A DNA stretch of 64,000 nt, taken from the NCBI RefSeq assembly GCF_019748715.1, contig NZ_JACLBZ010000021.1, positions 1-64,000 on the forward strand, read 5' to 3'. Positions 62,678 to 64,000 of this stretch are shown here, piece by piece. Under the pieces are notes generated by a model. It worked only from the letters and a program-made list of their open reading frames with translations, made no database searches and was not told where the DNA came from. Within the stretch, counting starts at the first letter, position 1. Every line of letters starts with the position of its first letter. The stretch comes from Sporosarcina aquimarina. GTDB lineage: Bacteria > Bacillota > Bacilli > Bacillales_A > Planococcaceae. A program made the position numbers and the translations under genes.

Positions 62678-63298
62678 GTGGATTTCAATTTTATTTGGCA
62701 AGCTGTGCTGATCATCGTTGCAGGTATCGTTCTCTTGCACATCTCAGGACGAAAATCCATTTCGCAAATGACAATCGGACAAACCGTGTTAATGGTCGCT
62801 GTTGGAACACTCTTGATCCAGCCAGTAGTCAGCAAGAACCTTTGGCACACATTATTGACCGCTCTCGTTCTTGTGTTAACGTTATTGGTAATCGAATACC
62901 TATCTTTAAAAATTAATGTATTCGAACGTCTGGCAAGGGGAAGTTCAAGAGTAATCATTGAAAATGGCATACTGAAGCTACAAACGATGAAAAAATTACG
63001 AATGACAGTCGACGAACTAGAAATGCATCTCCGCCAAAAGGGCATAGATAAGGCAGAAGATGTTAAGTATGCCACCATCGAGATGAGCGGACAGCTCGGC
63101 TATTCGTTAATTGACCGAAAAAAGTATGCAACAAAAGAGGATATTGATCGTATTCAACTAACCTTAGAGGAAATGAGTCGTCAGCTAAATTTACACTTAG
63201 CTTCCGAGCAAAGTCCTCCTCCAATCCCAGAAACCACTAACTTGTTCTCTGAAATTGTAGAAGGTCATTCTCACCCCGTGCCAAAGCGTCTAGAATAA
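62678..63298 (+). CDS. DUF421 (YetF/YrbG-like) membrane protein
   Basis: A protein of about 206 residues of unknown function. Three TM helices (about 3-20, 33-48, 55-75) and then a cytoplasmic YetF-type domain (about 80-160) with FERLARGSSRVIIENGILK and KYATIEMSGQLGYSLIDRKK. A polar, Pro/His-rich tail ends the protein. GTG 62678 is chosen because the family usually begins with D-F-x-W and GGCGGTGA sits 8 nt upstream; TTG 62660 is an alternative. Related proteins occur near germination and spore-envelope genes in Bacillales, but nothing here supports that. Confidence 0.85.
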   Translation: MDFNFIWQAVLIIVAGIVLLHISGRKSISQMTIGQTVLMVAVGTLLIQPVVSKNLWHTLLTALVLVLTLLVIEYLSLKINVFERLARGSSRVIIENGILKLQTMKKLRMTVDELEMHLRQKGIDKAEDVKYATIEMSGQLGYSLIDRKKYATKEDIDRIQLTLEEMSRQLNLHLASEQSPPPIPETTNLFSEIVEGHSHPVPKRLE

Positions 63299-63363
63299 GT
63301 TTAGAGTATGTAGATAAAGGGAATTTATCCATAACAACTCCATAATGAGAGGAAGTTTTCTAT

Positions 63364-63483
63364 ATGAAAAGATTAATAAAAAGCGTAATAAAATGGGGAC
63401 CTCTGCTGTATCCTGTCATAAAAAAGATTATGAATGAAAAAAATAAGAAAGAGGATTATTCACGCGGAAAGAACGCAAGATAA
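63364..63483 (+). CDS. 39-residue basic small protein
   Basis: ATG 63364 with GAGAGGAAG upstream, then 39 codons: MKRLIKSVIKWGPLLYPVIK, then KIMNEKNKKEDYSRGKNAR. It is a short hydrophobic/basic amphipathic helix with a charged tail. Placed 65 nt after the DUF421 gene and closed by a terminator hairpin. Not recognised. The ribosome site, clean stop and terminator support a real gene. Confidence 0.6.
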   Translation: MKRLIKSVIKWGPLLYPVIKKIMNEKNKKEDYSRGKNAR

Positions 63484-63492
63484 TGATATATG

Positions 63493-63531
63493 AAAAGCAC
63501 TGACAGACTGTATTTTGTCAGTGCTTTTATT
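63493..63531 (+). terminator. terminator after the 39-residue gene
   Basis: AAAAGCACTGACA / TGTCAGTGCTTTT with an 11-nt loop. Confidence 0.85.
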
Positions 63532-63661
63532 TTTATATGGATAAAAAAATAAAGTATTTTGTTCAAATTGGTTTATTTTCTTACTGAAAAGAGTATACTA
63601 GTGTTGAGGATTTTTTTCTGACCTCTTTTTTCCTCTCTATGTTTGATCCCCAAACAAAAAG

Positions 63662-63690
63662 CTCCAGGTACACCACATTACCTATGGAGG
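63662..63690 (+). promoter_or_regulatory. leader hairpin containing the YjbC ribosome site
   Basis: CTCCAGGTA (63662-63670) can pair with TACCTATGGAG (63679-63689; a 2-nt bulge), so GGAG of the Shine-Dalgarno GGAGGAG is inside the stem. This would hinder translation unless opened. Confidence 0.5.
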
Positions 63691-63702
63691 AGAATTAACC
63701 AC

Positions 63703-64000
63703 ATGCATTGGTACAACAAATTGAAAGAGTATTTTCCGATTGAAGAGATGAAGTCAAAAGAACATATGGAGACATTGCTGATTGATAAAAGAAATGTCTA
63801 TCATAAGGAAGAAGGACCGAAACATGTACTAATGTACGTGGAGACGGAGGATTTTGTTTTCGTGGATTATCTTTTCGTATCTTCTGCTGCGCGCGGCGAA
63901 GGTCTCGGAAAAAAACTACTGGATTCGTTGAAGACCAAAAATAAGCCGATTTTATTGGAAGTTGAGCCTGCTGTTGAAGAAGAACCCGATACGGGTAAAC
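63703..64000 (+). CDS. GNAT acetyltransferase, YjbC-like (5' part, runs off the window)
   Basis: The first 99 codons only. MHWYNKLKEYFPIEEMKSKE begins as recalled for Bacillus subtilis YjbC. The acetyl-CoA motif is VSSAARGEGLGKKLLDSLKT (motif A, R/Q-x-x-G-x-G/A), and KPILLEVEPAVEEEPDTGK is the family-specific continuation. In Bacillus subtilis yjbC precedes spx, so spx may lie just beyond the window. GGAGGAG sits 9-13 nt before the ATG. Confidence 0.85.
   Translation, partial: MHWYNKLKEYFPIEEMKSKEHMETLLIDKRNVYHKEEGPKHVLMYVETEDFVFVDYLFVSSAARGEGLGKKLLDSLKTKNKPILLEVEPAVEEEPDTGK

Overview
The window looks like chromosome of a low-to-moderate-GC, Gram-positive, spore-former-type Firmicute, most likely a Planococcaceae member close to Sporosarcina. 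This is inferred from gene content, since no marker gene or 16S is present. The supporting signs are Bacillus-style Shine-Dalgarno sites with many GTG/TTG starts, two T-box leaders, a bacillithiol-linked YtxJ protein, trpEDCFBA without trpG, SLH-domain surface protein, sigma-B-like promoters and YjbC/YuxH/YwoG/YwoH-type genes. I see no tRNA, rRNA, CRISPR array, prophage or recognisable transposase.

Layout. 0-7 kb: YtxJ, PAP2 phosphatase, MscL, a DUF2207 protein, a 30-residue membrane peptide with its own promoter, and a GntR-controlled ABC exporter operon of the YtrA type. 7.3-16.1 kb (minus strand): a peptide ABC transporter (two ATPases, two permeases, lipoprotein) co-directional with LD-carboxypeptidase, Ala-D/L-Glu epimerase and an NlpC/P60 endopeptidase, together a muropeptide uptake and recycling operon. 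16.3-22.7 kb: trpEDCFBA behind a Trp (TGG) T-box. 22.8-37.2 kb: RluF, a purine-type permease, a methyltransferase, an NmrA-like reductase, a PLD enzyme, an orphan ABC ATPase and an OpuD-like BCCT carrier, interleaved with three c-di-GMP-type proteins (PAS-GGDEF-EAL, Cache-GGDEF, EAL-HDOD). 37.4-45.2 kb: UbiB-like kinase, a large catalase with a frameshifted C-terminus, LysR plus a CofE-like ligase, and a MarR/MFS pair. 45.4-50.5 kb: SGNH esterase with SLH domains, the kynU-kynB-kynA operon and an alkyltransferase-like protein. 50.5-64 kb: a TcyABC cystine importer divergent from a Cys/Met-metabolism PLP lyase, APC permease, erythromycin-esterase homologue, DASS anion carrier, CYP152 peroxygenase, a T-box-controlled NhaC-family carrier, DUF421 protein, and the start of a YjbC-like acetyltransferase.

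How the genes work together: the window carries both tryptophan synthesis (trp) and oxidative tryptophan breakdown to anthranilate (kyn). Anthranilate is also the TrpD substrate, so the two can form a loop. The muropeptide operon imports cell-wall peptides and cuts and epimerises them to usable amino acids. Cystine import sits beside a lyase for sulfur amino acids.

The most unusual content lies between genes. (1) Two arrays show strict 21-bp periodicity (10386-10525 and 49875-50034), each with a conserved core and variable remainder. (2) A dispersed GC-rich repeat family occurs as oppositely oriented pairs inside two islands (about 0.9 and 0.6 kb). Both islands are flanked by direct repeats and appear to have landed at transcription terminators, separating genes from their terminators. 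(3) A Shine-Dalgarno-masking hairpin has a sigma-B-like promoter in its loop, upstream of the erythromycin-esterase homologue. (4) A small gene before the EAL-HDOD gene and the catalase tail both carry frameshifts.
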